A stretch of DNA of 64,000 bases from DATEDA01 sp050741515 (lineage in GTDB: Bacteria; Pseudomonadota; Gammaproteobacteria; Burkholderiales; SG8-39). Location of the stretch: the NCBI GenBank assembly GCA_050741515.1, contig JBOIFD010000414.1, positions 1-64,000 of the forward strand, read 5' to 3'. Of this stretch, positions 25,610-34,561 are shown in pieces. The notes below the pieces were generated by a model. It did not search any database and had not been told where the DNA came from. It saw nothing but the letters and a program-made list of their open reading frames with translations. Position 1 is the first letter of the stretch, and every line of letters starts with the position of its first letter. The position numbers and the translations under genes are program-made.

Positions 25610-28600
25610 TTGCGCCTCACGCAGATCAAACTGGCCGGGTTCAAGTCGTTCGTCGATCCGACGGCCATCGATGTCCCGGGCCAGCTCGTCGGCGTGGTCG
25701 GCCCCAACGGCTGCGGCAAGTCCAACATCATCGACGCGGTGCGCTGGGTGCTCGGCGAGACGCGGGCGTCCGCGCTCCGCGGCGAGTCGATGCAGGACGT
25801 CATCTTCAACGGCACGCTGCAGCGCGCGCCGGTCGCGCGCTCGAGCGTCGAGCTCGCATTCGACAACAGCCTGGGCAGGGCGGCCGGCCAGTGGTCGCAA
25901 TACGCCGAGATCGCGGTGAAGCGCGTCCTCCAGCGCGACGGCGAATCGTCGTACCACATCAACAACACCCAGGTGCGGCGCCGCGACGTGCAGGACATCT
26001 TCCTCGGCACCGGCCTCGGCCCGCGGGCGTACGCGATCATCGAGCAGGGGATGATCTCGCGCGTCATCGAGGCGAAGCCCGAGGAGCTGCGGATCTTCCT
26101 CGAGGAGGCCGCCGGCGTGTCGAAGTACAGGGAGCGCCGCCGCGAGACCGAGCATCGCCTCGCCGACACGCGGGAGAACCTGACGCGCGTCGACGACATC
26201 CGGCGCGAGCTCGAGACCCAGATCGAGAAGCTCACCCGCCAGGCCGAGGTCGCGCGCCAGTACAAGGCGCTGCAGGGCGAGGCCGCGCACAAGCAGAGCC
26301 TGCTCTGGCTGCTCCGCAAGCGCGACGCCGAGAACGACGCGCTGCGGGTGAAGCGCGAGATCGACCGGGTCGCGACCGAGCTCGAGGCCGAGACCGCGCG
26401 GGTCCGCGCGATCGAGAGCCGGCTCGAGCAGGCGCGCGTGGATCATTACGCGGCCGCGGACGCGGTCAACGTCGTCCAGGGCGCGCTCTACGAGGTCAAT
26501 ACGGAGGTCTCCAGGCTCGAGGCCGAGCTGCGGTTCATGACCGAGACCCGGCAGCGGCTCGAGGCGCAACGCGCCCATCTCGCGCTCCAGCTCGGGCAGT
26601 GGCAGCGAAGCCGCGCCGAGCTGGATGAGGCCGCCGCGGACTGGGCGCGGCGGGGCGGTGACGCCGCGGCGCGGGTCGCGGCGGCGGCGGCGCGGCTCGG
26701 TGCGGAGGAGGCCCGCCTGCCGGAGATGGAAGAGGCGTTCCGCGCCACGCAGGCGCGGCTGGAGGAATCGCGTGCCGCGATCGCGCGCGCGGAGCAAGCG
26801 CTGCAGCTCGAGCAGGCGCACCTCGCGCACGTCGCCCGCACCCTCCAGGGTCACGCCACGCGCACCGAGCGGCTGGTCGCCGAGCGCGCGCAACTCGCGG
26901 CGCCCGATTCCGCGCGCCCGGACGAGCTCGCCCGGGGAATCGCGAGCGCCGACGCGGACGCCGCGGCCTGCGCGGCCCGCATCCGCGAGCTGCAGGAAGA
27001 CCTGCCGGTGCTCGAAGCCGCGCGGAGCGCGGGGCTCGCGCGCCTCCAGGAGCTGGAGCGCGACGTGAATACCCGCGCCGGCCGGCTCGCGACGCTCCAG
27101 CACATCCAGGAGCAGGTCGAAGAGGGCGTTGAGGTCAACGACTGGCTCGCCAAGCACGGGCTCCAGCGCCGCGGGCGGCTGTGGCAGAAGATCACGGTCG
27201 AGCCGGGGTGGGAAACGGCGGTGGAGTCGGTGCTGCGCGAGCGGTTGCACGCGCTCGAGGTGGCCGACCCGCGGGCGCTGGAAGCGCTGCTCGACGATCC
27301 GCCCCCCGCGAAGCTGAGCGTATTCGCGCCGGGCGGCGCCGAGCCCGGCGTTGCCGATCGGTCCGGACTCCGGCCGCTCGCGTCGCTCGTGCGGTTTGCC
27401 GATGCGACCGCCCGGCCGCTGGTCGCCGACTGGCTCGCCGGATGCCTCGCCGTGGAAGGCGTGCCGCCGGCTGCGACCCGTCTGGCGCTCCCGCCGGGGA
27501 CGATCCTCGTCAACCGCGAAGGGCATCAGTTCACCCGCCACGCGGTCAGCTTCCATGGCCCCGACTGCGTCGAGGCCGGGATCCTCGCCCGACAGCGCGA
27601 GATCGAGGGGCTGAGCGAGGCGCTGCGCGGATTCGAGGAGCGTACGCAGGCAGCCCGAGACGTCCACGCTTCGGCCGAGCGCCAGCTCGCCGCCCGGCGC
27701 GAGGAGGTGGGCGCGCTGCAGGAGCGCGAGGCCGATCGCCACCGGACGCGGCACGAGCTTCAGCTCGAGCACGTGCGGGTGAGCGAGGCGATCGGCCGCG
27801 TGCGCGAGCGGGGGCGGCAGATCGCCGACGAGCTGGCCGAGATCGAACGCCAGCGCGCCCAGGAGCGGGAGGCCCAGTCCGTTGCGGAGGCCAACCTGAA
27901 GCGCCATCAGGAGGAACTCGCCGAGCGTGCCGTGGCGCTCGACGCGACGCGGCGAACCTACGCGACCGCGTCCGAAGCGTTGGACGCTCAGCGCGACGCC
28001 GTCCAGTCGACCTCCCGCGAAGTCCAGGAAACGTCATTCTATGAGCGAGAATGTTCTTCTAAAATCAATGAAATAACGAGATCTATTCAAGTTATTTCAG
28101 AACAGACGGCCCAAGGCGAAACCGAGCGGGCGAAGACCGAAACGGAGCTCTCGGCGCTGCGGGCCGACGGCACGCAACAGGCCTTGCAGGCGGCGCTGGC
28201 CCAGCGGGTGGAACGCGAGGCGCGCCTGACAGCGACCCGGACCGGGCTGGAGGAGGCGGGGGCGCTCCTGCGGTCCGCCGACGAGGAGCGGCTCGCCGCC
28301 GAGCAGAAGCTCCCCCCGCTTCGCGATCGGGTCGGCGAGCTGCGGCTCAAGGAGCAGGCAGCCCGGCTCGCCGTGGAGCAGTTCGCGCAGCAGCTCGCCG
28401 ACGCCCACGTCGACGAGGCGGATCTCGCCCAGTCGCTCGACGGCAAGCTGCGGCCGTCCGCGCTGCAGGCCGAGATCGCGCGGCTGCAGCAGGCGATGAC
28501 GGACCTCGGAGCGATCAACATGGCGGCGCTGGAGGAGCTTGCGACCGCCACCGAGCGCAAGGGGTTTCTCGACGCGCAGGCCGGCGACCTCGCGCAGGCC

Positions 28601-29128
28601 CTCGAGACGCTCGAGAACGCCATCCGCCGCATCGACCGCGAGACGCGCGAGATGCTGCGGCAGACGTTCGAGGACGCGAACCGCCACTTCGGCGCGCTCT
28701 TCCCCGAGCTCTTCGGCGGCGGCGAGGCGCGGCTGGAGATGACCGGCGAGGAGATTCTCGACGCCGGCATCGAGGTCCGGGCCCAGCCGCCGGGCAAGCG
28801 GACCGCCACCATTCATCTCCTCTCCGGCGGCGAGAAGGCGCTCACCGCGATCGCGCTCGTCTTCGCCCTGTTCCAGCTGAACCCCGCGCCCTTCTGCCTG
28901 CTCGACGAGGTCGACGCGCCGCTCGACGATACCAACACCGAGCGGTTCTGCAACCTCGTGCGGCGGATGGCCGAGGCGACCCAGTTCCTGTTCATCACCC
29001 ACAACAAGATCACCATGGAGCTCGCCGCGCAGCTGATCGGCGTCACGATGCCCGAGCAGGGGGTATCGCGCGTCGTCGCGGTGGACATCGAGGAGGCGCT
29101 CCGCATCCGGGAGGCGGCTGCCGCCTGA
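25610..29128 (+). CDS. smc: Chromosome partition protein SMC
   Basis: A 1172-residue condensin ATPase that compacts and segregates the chromosome. Walker A GPNGCGKS is at 31-38; long coiled coils flank a hinge around residues 505-650; the C-terminal head carries signature LSGGEKALTA (from about 1071) and Walker B FCLLDEVDAP (1095-1104). The start is TTG 25610, giving the common MRLTQIKLAGFKSF N-terminus. Divergent from dapC and followed by zipA and ligA, as in other Betaproteobacteria. A short, strikingly AT-rich segment interrupts the second coiled coil (see separate entry). Confidence 0.95.
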   Translation: MRLTQIKLAGFKSFVDPTAIDVPGQLVGVVGPNGCGKSNIIDAVRWVLGETRASALRGESMQDVIFNGTLQRAPVARSSVELAFDNSLGRAAGQWSQYAEIAVKRVLQRDGESSYHINNTQVRRRDVQDIFLGTGLGPRAYAIIEQGMISRVIEAKPEELRIFLEEAAGVSKYRERRRETEHRLADTRENLTRVDDIRRELETQIEKLTRQAEVARQYKALQGEAAHKQSLLWLLRKRDAENDALRVKREIDRVATELEAETARVRAIESRLEQARVDHYAAADAVNVVQGALYEVNTEVSRLEAELRFMTETRQRLEAQRAHLALQLGQWQRSRAELDEAAADWARRGGDAAARVAAAAARLGAEEARLPEMEEAFRATQARLEESRAAIARAEQALQLEQAHLAHVARTLQGHATRTERLVAERAQLAAPDSARPDELARGIASADADAAACAARIRELQEDLPVLEAARSAGLARLQELERDVNTRAGRLATLQHIQEQVEEGVEVNDWLAKHGLQRRGRLWQKITVEPGWETAVESVLRERLHALEVADPRALEALLDDPPPAKLSVFAPGGAEPGVADRSGLRPLASLVRFADATARPLVADWLAGCLAVEGVPPAATRLALPPGTILVNREGHQFTRHAVSFHGPDCVEAGILARQREIEGLSEALRGFEERTQAARDVHASAERQLAARREEVGALQEREADRHRTRHELQLEHVRVSEAIGRVRERGRQIADELAEIERQRAQEREAQSVAEANLKRHQEELAERAVALDATRRTYATASEALDAQRDAVQSTSREVQETSFYERECSSKINEITRSIQVISEQTAQGETERAKTETELSALRADGTQQALQAALAQRVEREARLTATRTGLEEAGALLRSADEERLAAEQKLPPLRDRVGELRLKEQAARLAVEQFAQQLADAHVDEADLAQSLDGKLRPSALQAEIARLQQAMTDLGAINMAALEELATATERKGFLDAQAGDLAQALETLENAIRRIDRETREMLRQTFEDANRHFGALFPELFGGGEARLEMTGEEILDAGIEVRAQPPGKRTATIHLLSGGEKALTAIALVFALFQLNPAPFCLLDEVDAPLDDTNTERFCNLVRRMAEATQFLFITHNKITMELAAQLIGVTMPEQGVSRVVAVDIEEALRIREAAAA
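28036..28104 (+). other. AT-rich, rare-codon patch inside smc
   Basis: A 69-bp stretch with about 29 % GC (20 of 69 bases) inside a gene of about 70 % GC. It encodes residues about 809-832 and uses codons that are rare nearby (AGA, ATA, TCA, TCT, AAA, ATT). The reading frame is intact and the protein is still coiled coil-like. It could be a translation pause, a regulatory or binding site within the gene, or a recently replaced piece. Confidence 0.8.
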
Positions 29129-29194
29129 ACGCGGCCCTGAAGGCGCGGGCGGGCGGCACCCTCTCGCGCGACTCGCACGAGGTAACGGCGCACC

Positions 29195-30307
29195 ATGAGT
29201 GATCTGCAGCTCGGCCTCCTCGCGATCGGTGTTGCGGTGGTGGTGGGCGTGATCGCCTATAACAAGTGGCAGGAAGCGAAGCTCAGGCGGCGCACCGAAG
29301 CGGCCTTCGGTACGCAGCCCGGCGATGCCCTGCTGCGCGGGACGCGGGCGGACGGCGAAGGAGATTCGCGTCCGCCCCCCGCAGCGTCGGCGCCGGGCCC
29401 GGTCACGCGCACGATCGAGCACCGGCTCGCCGACGACGGGGGCCTCCCGCAGCCACTCCGCGAACCGCCCACGGGACCATTGCCGGCGGCGACGCTGGAT
29501 CCCGAAGTCGACTACATCGTGGACCTCGCATGCGCGCGCGCGGCTGCCGGGGCCGAGGTTTCGACTCATGCCCAGGCGATGGTCGACGAGGCGCTGATCA
29601 GGCCGGTCCACTGGGAAGGCTACGACGACGCGCGCTCGGTCTGGCGACCGGTCAGCGCGGAGGCGCGATATCTTCGCCTGCGGGTGGGGCTGCAACTCGC
29701 CAACCGCACCGGCGCGGTCACCGAGGACGATCTCCTTCCGTTCTGCGGGGCAGTCCAGGAGGTCGCGCTCGCCCTGGCGGCCGAGGCCGACTTCCCCGAT
29801 ACCGACGCCGCGCTCGCGCGCGCCGCCGCGCTGGATCGGTTCTGCACCGACGTGGATCTGCAGATCGGGCTCAGCGTCATCGGCAGCGAATCGCACCCGT
29901 TCTCCGGCAGCAAGATCCGGGCGCTCGCCGAGAGCGCGGGACTCGCGATCGGGCGCGACGGACGGTTCCATCGCGCCGGCGAGGACGGCACGGAGCTCTT
30001 TTCGCTCGCCAACCTCGAGCCGATGCCGTTTCACCCCGAGACGATCAAGACGCTGCAGACGCGCGGGATCACCGTGCTGTTCGACGTGCCGCGCGTGCCG
30101 CCCAGCGCCGCGGCGTTCCGCCGTTTCATCGATTTCGCGCACCAGCTCGAGCAGGCGCTCGGCGGAGTGCTGGTGGACGACAACCGGAAACCGATCGGGC
30201 AGGCCGCGCTCGAGGCGATCGGCCAGCAGCTCGAGCGCATCCACCAGACGATGCAGGCGCGCGGGATCCCCGCCGGCGGACCGGTTGCGCTCCGGCTCTT
30301 CGGCTAG
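29195..30307 (+). CDS. zipA: Cell division protein ZipA-like (FtsZ-binding C-terminal domain)
   Basis: A 370-residue single-pass inner-membrane protein. Residues 6-21 (LGLLAIGVAVVVGVIA) are the N-terminal anchor, followed by a charged and proline-rich linker (about 30-100) and a globular C-terminal half that matches the ZipA FtsZ-binding fold in pattern (LQIGLSVIGS, FHPETIKTLQTRGIT-type stretches). ZipA tethers FtsZ to the membrane at the division site. The position between smc and ligA is the typical betaproteobacterial one and supports the call more than sequence alone. The stop directly abuts the ligA ATG. Confidence 0.85.
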   Translation: MSDLQLGLLAIGVAVVVGVIAYNKWQEAKLRRRTEAAFGTQPGDALLRGTRADGEGDSRPPPAASAPGPVTRTIEHRLADDGGLPQPLREPPTGPLPAATLDPEVDYIVDLACARAAAGAEVSTHAQAMVDEALIRPVHWEGYDDARSVWRPVSAEARYLRLRVGLQLANRTGAVTEDDLLPFCGAVQEVALALAAEADFPDTDAALARAAALDRFCTDVDLQIGLSVIGSESHPFSGSKIRALAESAGLAIGRDGRFHRAGEDGTELFSLANLEPMPFHPETIKTLQTRGITVLFDVPRVPPSAAAFRRFIDFAHQLEQALGGVLVDDNRKPIGQAALEAIGQQLERIHQTMQARGIPAGGPVALRLFG

Positions 30308-32323
30308 ATGGCGGTGCCCCGCGAGGTCGCCGAGCGCGCGAAGCGGCTCCGCGCGCAGCTCGAGGACGCGAACTACCGCTACTACGTGCTCGATGCCCCG
30401 ACCATCAGCGACGCCGAGTATGACCGCCTGTTTCGCGAGCTCCAGGACCTGGAGGCTCGGCACCGCGAGCTCGCCACGGCGGACTCGCCCACGCAGCGGG
30501 TCGGTGCTGCGCCGGCGCAGGCGTTCGGCACGGTCAAGCACCGTGTGCCGATGCTTTCGGTCAACAACGCATTCACCGCGGAGGAAGTGGAGGCGTTCGA
30601 CCGCCGCGTCCGCGAAGCGCTCGACGCCGGGGTGGTCGAGTACTGCTGCGAACCGAAGTTCGACGGCCTCGCGATCAGCCTCGCGTACGAGCGCGGAGCG
30701 TTCGTGCAGGGCACCACGCGCGGCGACGGTTATTCGGGCGAGGACGTGACGGCGAACCTGCGGACGATCCGGGCGATCCCGCTGCGGCTCCGCACCGCGC
30801 CGCCGCCGCGGCTGCTCGAAGTCCGTGGCGAGGTGCTGATCTACCGGCGTGACTTCGAGCGGCTCAATGCCCGGCAGCGGGAGAAGGGCGAGAAGGAGTT
30901 CGCGAATCCCCGCAATGCCGCCGCTGGAAGCCTGCGCCAGCTCGACCCGCGCGTCACGGCGCGCCGGCCATTGCGGTTCTTCGCCTATGGCGTGGGCGAG
31001 GTCGAGGGGCTGCGACCGCCGGTGACGCAGGCTGGCGTGCTCGAGGCGCTCGCCGGGCTCGGGTTGCCGGTCTGCGAGGAGCGCGATGTGGCGACCGGGG
31101 CGGAGGGGTTGCTCGGGTTCTATCGGCGGCTCGGCGAGAAGCGCGAACGGCTGCCGTACGACATCGACGGCGTGGTGTACAAGGTGAACCGGCTCGATCT
31201 CCAGCGCGCGCTGGGCTTCGTCGCCCGCGCGCCGCGCTTCGCCGTGGCGCACAAGTTCCCGGCCGAGGAGGCGACCACCGAAGTGACGGCGATCGAGGTG
31301 CAGGTCGGACGAACCGGCGCCGTCACGCCGGTTGCGCGGCTGAAGCCGGTCTTCGTCGGCGGTGCGACGGTGACGAATGCGACGCTCCATAATGACGACG
31401 AGGTCCGGCGCAAGGACGTCTGGCGCGGCGACACCGTCGTCGTGCGCCGGGCCGGCGACGTCATCCCCGAGGTCGTGCGCGTCGTGCACCCCGGGCCGCG
31501 GCGGCCGGGCGATGCGTTCCGCATGCCGAGGCAATGTCCCGAATGCGGCTCGGACGTGGCCCGCCTGCCGGACGAGGCGATCGCCCGCTGCACGGGGGGG
31601 CTCTTTTGCCCGGCGCAGCGGAAGCAGGCGCTGCTCCACTTCGCGTCGCGGCGCGCGCTCGACATCGAGGGCCTGGGCGAAAAGCTCGTGGACCAGCTCG
31701 TCGACGGGGACCTGGTCCGCACGCCGGCGGATCTGTACAGGCTCAGGCTGGAGGATCTCGTGTCGCTCGAGCGGATGGGTGAGAAGTCGGCGCAGAATCT
31801 GCTCGACCAGCTCGAACGATCGAAGGCTACGACGCTCGCGCGCTTCATCTACGCGCTCGGGATTCGCAACGTCGGCGAGGCGACGGCGCGCGACCTCGCG
31901 CGCCACTTCGGGGCGCTGGAGCCGCTGCTGGGAGCCGACGAGAGCGAGCTCCAGGAGGCGCCCGACGTCGGTCCGGTGGTGGCAATGTCGATCCGCGGGT
32001 TCTTCGCCGAGCGGCACAACCGGGACGTCGTCCACGCGCTCCGGCGCGCCGGCGTCCGCTGGGAAGAGGGGCGACGGAGGTCAACGGCCGGCGGGCCGGG
32101 AGCGGGCAAGACGTTCGTGATCACCGGGGCGCTGCCGGGCATGACGCGCGACGCGGCGACCGAGCTCATCGAATCGCGCGGCGGCAAGGTCACCGGCTCG
32201 GTCTCGAAGAAGACCGATTACGTGATCGCCGGAGCCGAGGCGGGCGCGAAGCTCGCCAAGGCCGCGACGCTCGGGATCCCGGTGCTCGACGAGGCCGGCC
32301 TGTTGAAGCTGTTGCGAGAGTGA
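30308..32323 (+). CDS. ligA: NAD-dependent DNA ligase LigA
   Basis: A 671-residue DNA ligase that joins nicks using NAD. The adenylated lysine is Lys117 in CEPKFDGLAIS (KxDG). Then come the OB fold, a zinc finger with CPECGSDV and CTGGLFCPA, helix-hairpin-helix repeats (around LGIRNVGEATARDLA), and a C-terminal BRCT domain (about 595-671, GAGKTFVITGALPGM). Full length, no missing parts. It starts right after the zipA stop with no gap, so the two are likely coupled. Confidence 0.96.
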   Translation: MAVPREVAERAKRLRAQLEDANYRYYVLDAPTISDAEYDRLFRELQDLEARHRELATADSPTQRVGAAPAQAFGTVKHRVPMLSVNNAFTAEEVEAFDRRVREALDAGVVEYCCEPKFDGLAISLAYERGAFVQGTTRGDGYSGEDVTANLRTIRAIPLRLRTAPPPRLLEVRGEVLIYRRDFERLNARQREKGEKEFANPRNAAAGSLRQLDPRVTARRPLRFFAYGVGEVEGLRPPVTQAGVLEALAGLGLPVCEERDVATGAEGLLGFYRRLGEKRERLPYDIDGVVYKVNRLDLQRALGFVARAPRFAVAHKFPAEEATTEVTAIEVQVGRTGAVTPVARLKPVFVGGATVTNATLHNDDEVRRKDVWRGDTVVVRRAGDVIPEVVRVVHPGPRRPGDAFRMPRQCPECGSDVARLPDEAIARCTGGLFCPAQRKQALLHFASRRALDIEGLGEKLVDQLVDGDLVRTPADLYRLRLEDLVSLERMGEKSAQNLLDQLERSKATTLARFIYALGIRNVGEATARDLARHFGALEPLLGADESELQEAPDVGPVVAMSIRGFFAERHNRDVVHALRRAGVRWEEGRRRSTAGGPGAGKTFVITGALPGMTRDAATELIESRGGKVTGSVSKKTDYVIAGAEAGAKLAKAATLGIPVLDEAGLLKLLRE

Positions 32324-32330
32324 GGGTGGC

Positions 32331-33206
32331 ATGCGCGCGATGACCAAAGCGGTGTTTCCGGTCGCGGGCTTCGGCAGCCGGTTTCTTCCGGCGACCAAGG
32401 CGAGCCCGAAAGAGATGATGCCGGTGGTGGACAAGCCGCTGATCCAGTACGCGGTCGAGGAGGCGGTGGCCGCGGGCCTGACCGAGATGATCTTCATCAC
32501 CGGCCGCCACAAGCGCGCGATCGAGGACCATTTCGACCGGGCGTACGAGATCGAGAACGAGCTCGCGAGCCGCGGCAAGCGCGAGCTGCTCGAGCTCGTG
32601 CAGGGGATCCTGCCGAGCAGCGTGCACTGCATCTACATCCGCCAGCCCGACCCGTTCGGCCTGGGTCACGCGGTGCTGTGCGCGAAGCCGGTGATCAACG
32701 ACGAGCCGTTCGCGGTGATCCTCGCCGACGATCTGATCGACGCCGCGCCGCCGGTGACGAGGCAGATGGCCGAAGTGTTCGCGCGCGAGGGGCGATCGGT
32801 GCTCGGGGTCCTGGAAGTTCCTCGCGATCAGACCGCGAGCTACGGCATCGTAAAAACGTCCCGGGTCGACGAGCGCCTGGAGTCGGTCGAGGCGATCGTC
32901 GAGAAGCCGCGCCCGGAGGTCGCGCCGTCCAACCTCGCGGTGATCGGGCGCTACGTGCTCACCCCGCGGATCTTCGCCCACCTCGAACGGGCAACCCCGG
33001 GCGCGGGCGGCGAGATCCAGCTCACCGATGGGATCGCCTCGCTCCTCCAGGAGGAGCGCGTGCTCGCCTACCGGTTCCGCGGAGCTCGCTACGACTGCGG
33101 GTCGAAGCTCGGCTACCTCCAGGCGACGGTGGCGTTCGGCCGCAGGCATCCCGAGGTCGGCGCGTCGTTCAGCGCCTGGCTCACCGCCACCCAGCAGCGG
33201 GACTGA
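32331..33206 (+). CDS. galU: UTP-glucose-1-phosphate uridylyltransferase GalU
   Basis: A 291-residue enzyme making UDP-glucose from UTP and glucose 1-phosphate for envelope sugars. The nucleotide-binding loop reads AGFGSRFLPATKASPKEMM; other family marks are GLGHAVLCAKP, VILADDLID and the late YDCGSKLGYLQA. GAGGGTGG lies just before ATG 32331, which follows the ligA stop by 7 bp. It may share the smc-zipA-ligA transcript. A longer C-terminus or domain fusion is not seen. Confidence 0.95.
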   Translation: MRAMTKAVFPVAGFGSRFLPATKASPKEMMPVVDKPLIQYAVEEAVAAGLTEMIFITGRHKRAIEDHFDRAYEIENELASRGKRELLELVQGILPSSVHCIYIRQPDPFGLGHAVLCAKPVINDEPFAVILADDLIDAAPPVTRQMAEVFAREGRSVLGVLEVPRDQTASYGIVKTSRVDERLESVEAIVEKPRPEVAPSNLAVIGRYVLTPRIFAHLERATPGAGGEIQLTDGIASLLQEERVLAYRFRGARYDCGSKLGYLQATVAFGRRHPEVGASFSAWLTATQQRD

Positions 33207-33233
33207 TCGGCGCTGTCCGCACCGCCATCGGAT

Positions 33234-33262
33234 ATGGTAATTTGTCTAGTGTTCTCTACCAT
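33234..33262 (+). promoter_or_regulatory. AT-rich inverted repeat upstream of hpt
   Basis: The 69-bp gap between galU and hpt is AT-rich compared with its surroundings and contains ATGGTA at 33234-33239 mirrored by TACCAT at 33257-33262 with 17 bases between. It may hold the promoter and an operator for the hpt-phosphorylase-def group. No specific regulator can be named. Confidence 0.35.
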
Positions 33263-33275
33263 TTGCCGCTGAGCG

Positions 33276-33821
33276 ATGCTCACTGCAGCACAGGCGTGGA
33301 AGATGCTCGACGAGGCCGACCTCGTCTGCCCCGCCGCCGAGGTCGACCACGCGATCGAGCAGGTGGCGGGCGCCATCACCGCCGAGTTCCGCGACCGGTA
33401 CCCGCTCGTCTTGTGCGTCATGAACGGCGCGCTGTTCTTCTGCGCACGGCTGCTGCCCCTGCTGCGTTTCCCGCTCCACCTCGACTACGTTCACGCCTCC
33501 CGGTACGGCGACGGGATCGACGGTCGCCAGGTCCACTGGCGGGTCGAGCCGGGCGACGCGGTGCGGGCGCGACACGTGCTGGTCGTCGACGACATCCTCG
33601 ACGCGGGCGACACGCTCGCCACCATCAAGGCGAAGGTGCTCGAGCGCGGCGCCGCTTCGTGCAAGGTCGCCGTGCTCACCGACAAGATCAAGCCGGACCG
33701 CAAGCCGATCACGCCGGATTTCCTCGGCCTGCGGATCCCGGACCGGTTCGTGTTCGGGTGCGGCCTCGACGCCCACGGCCTGTGGCGGAACCTGCCGGCC
33801 ATCTACGCGCTGAAGCAGTGA
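33276..33821 (+). CDS. hpt: Hypoxanthine phosphoribosyltransferase-like enzyme
   Basis: A 181-residue type I phosphoribosyltransferase. The PRPP-binding loop is VLVVDDILDAGDTL (101-114), and the flexible-loop region HASRYG and the late KPDRKPITPDFLGL fit the hypoxanthine/guanine group. It would salvage hypoxanthine to IMP. Its stop overlaps the start of the next gene, a methylthio-nucleoside phosphorylase, by one base, which suggests that the hypoxanthine released by that enzyme is its substrate. Confidence 0.88.
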   Translation: MLTAAQAWKMLDEADLVCPAAEVDHAIEQVAGAITAEFRDRYPLVLCVMNGALFFCARLLPLLRFPLHLDYVHASRYGDGIDGRQVHWRVEPGDAVRARHVLVVDDILDAGDTLATIKAKVLERGAASCKVAVLTDKIKPDRKPITPDFLGLRIPDRFVFGCGLDAHGLWRNLPAIYALKQ

Positions 33822-34561
33822 TGCTGGCGATCATCGGGGGCAGCGGGCTGACGCAGCTCGCGAGTCTGGAGGTCACGTTCCGAAAGGCGGCCCGCACCCC
33901 TTACGGCGAACCGTCCGGCGCGCTCACCTTCGGCAAGCTCCGCGGCCGCGAGGTGGCGTTCCTCGCGCGACACGGCTACGGGCACACGATCCCGCCGCAC
34001 GAGGTCAACTACCGGGCGAACATCTGGGCGCTTCGCGAGGAGGGCGCGACCGAGATCGTATCGGTCGCCTCCGTCGGCGGGATCCGGGCCGACCTCGGTC
34101 CGGGCACGCTCGTCGTCCCGCACCAGCTCATCGACTACACGTGGGGCCGGCGGTCGACGTTCTTCGAGGGCGGCGACGTGCCGGTATCCCACGTCGACTT
34201 CACCGCGCCGTACTCCGAGCCGCTGCGGCAGAAGCTCCTCGCCGCGGCGCGGGCGTGCGGCGAACCGGTTCTGGACGGCGCGGTGTACGCGGCGACCCAG
34301 GGGCCGCGCCTGGAAACCGCCGCCGAGATCGACCGCCTCGAGCGCGACGGCGCGGACGTGGTCGGCATGACCGGGATGCCCGAAGCGGCGCTCGCGCGCG
34401 AGCTCGATCTCCCGTACGCGGCGATCGCGGTCGTCGTCAATCACGCCGCCGGAAGAGGCGAGAGCCGCACCGGCATCCGTCTCGAGCGCATCGAGCAGAT
34501 GCTGCACGCGACGATCGGGCGCGCGCGGCGAATCGTCGAGGAAATGGTCGCGCCGGGATGA
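33821..34561 (+). CDS. S-methyl-5'-thioinosine (or thioadenosine) phosphorylase
   Basis: A 246-residue nucleoside phosphorylase of the MTAP/PNP family: IIGGSGL at the N-terminus, RHGYGHTIPPHEVNYRAN, ATQGPRLETAAEI and GMTGMPEAALARE. Where human MTAP has aspartates that recognise adenine, this protein has Asn207 in AVVVNHAAG, as in 6-oxopurine-specific enzymes, so methylthioinosine is the more likely substrate. That residue argument is inference from known PNP/MTAP structures. It would release hypoxanthine and methylthioribose 1-phosphate, next to a hypoxanthine phosphoribosyltransferase. ATG 33821 overlaps the hpt stop; its own stop overlaps def (ATGA). Confidence 0.85.
   Translation: MLAIIGGSGLTQLASLEVTFRKAARTPYGEPSGALTFGKLRGREVAFLARHGYGHTIPPHEVNYRANIWALREEGATEIVSVASVGGIRADLGPGTLVVPHQLIDYTWGRRSTFFEGGDVPVSHVDFTAPYSEPLRQKLLAAARACGEPVLDGAVYAATQGPRLETAAEIDRLERDGADVVGMTGMPEAALARELDLPYAAIAVVVNHAAGRGESRTGIRLERIEQMLHATIGRARRIVEEMVAPG

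Noticed and set aside
28097..32035. A very long open frame (about 1300 codons) antisense to smc, zipA and ligA
   Set aside because: In 70 % GC DNA the frames opposite real genes stay open by chance. Its translation is low-complexity Arg/Ala/Asp-rich and shows no domain, while the plus strand holds three unmistakable genes.
32678..33820. A longer N-terminal extension of the methylthio-nucleoside phosphorylase
   Set aside because: The frame upstream of ATG 33821 is antisynchronous with galU and hpt coding sequence and has no domain; the family starts at MLAIIGGSGL.
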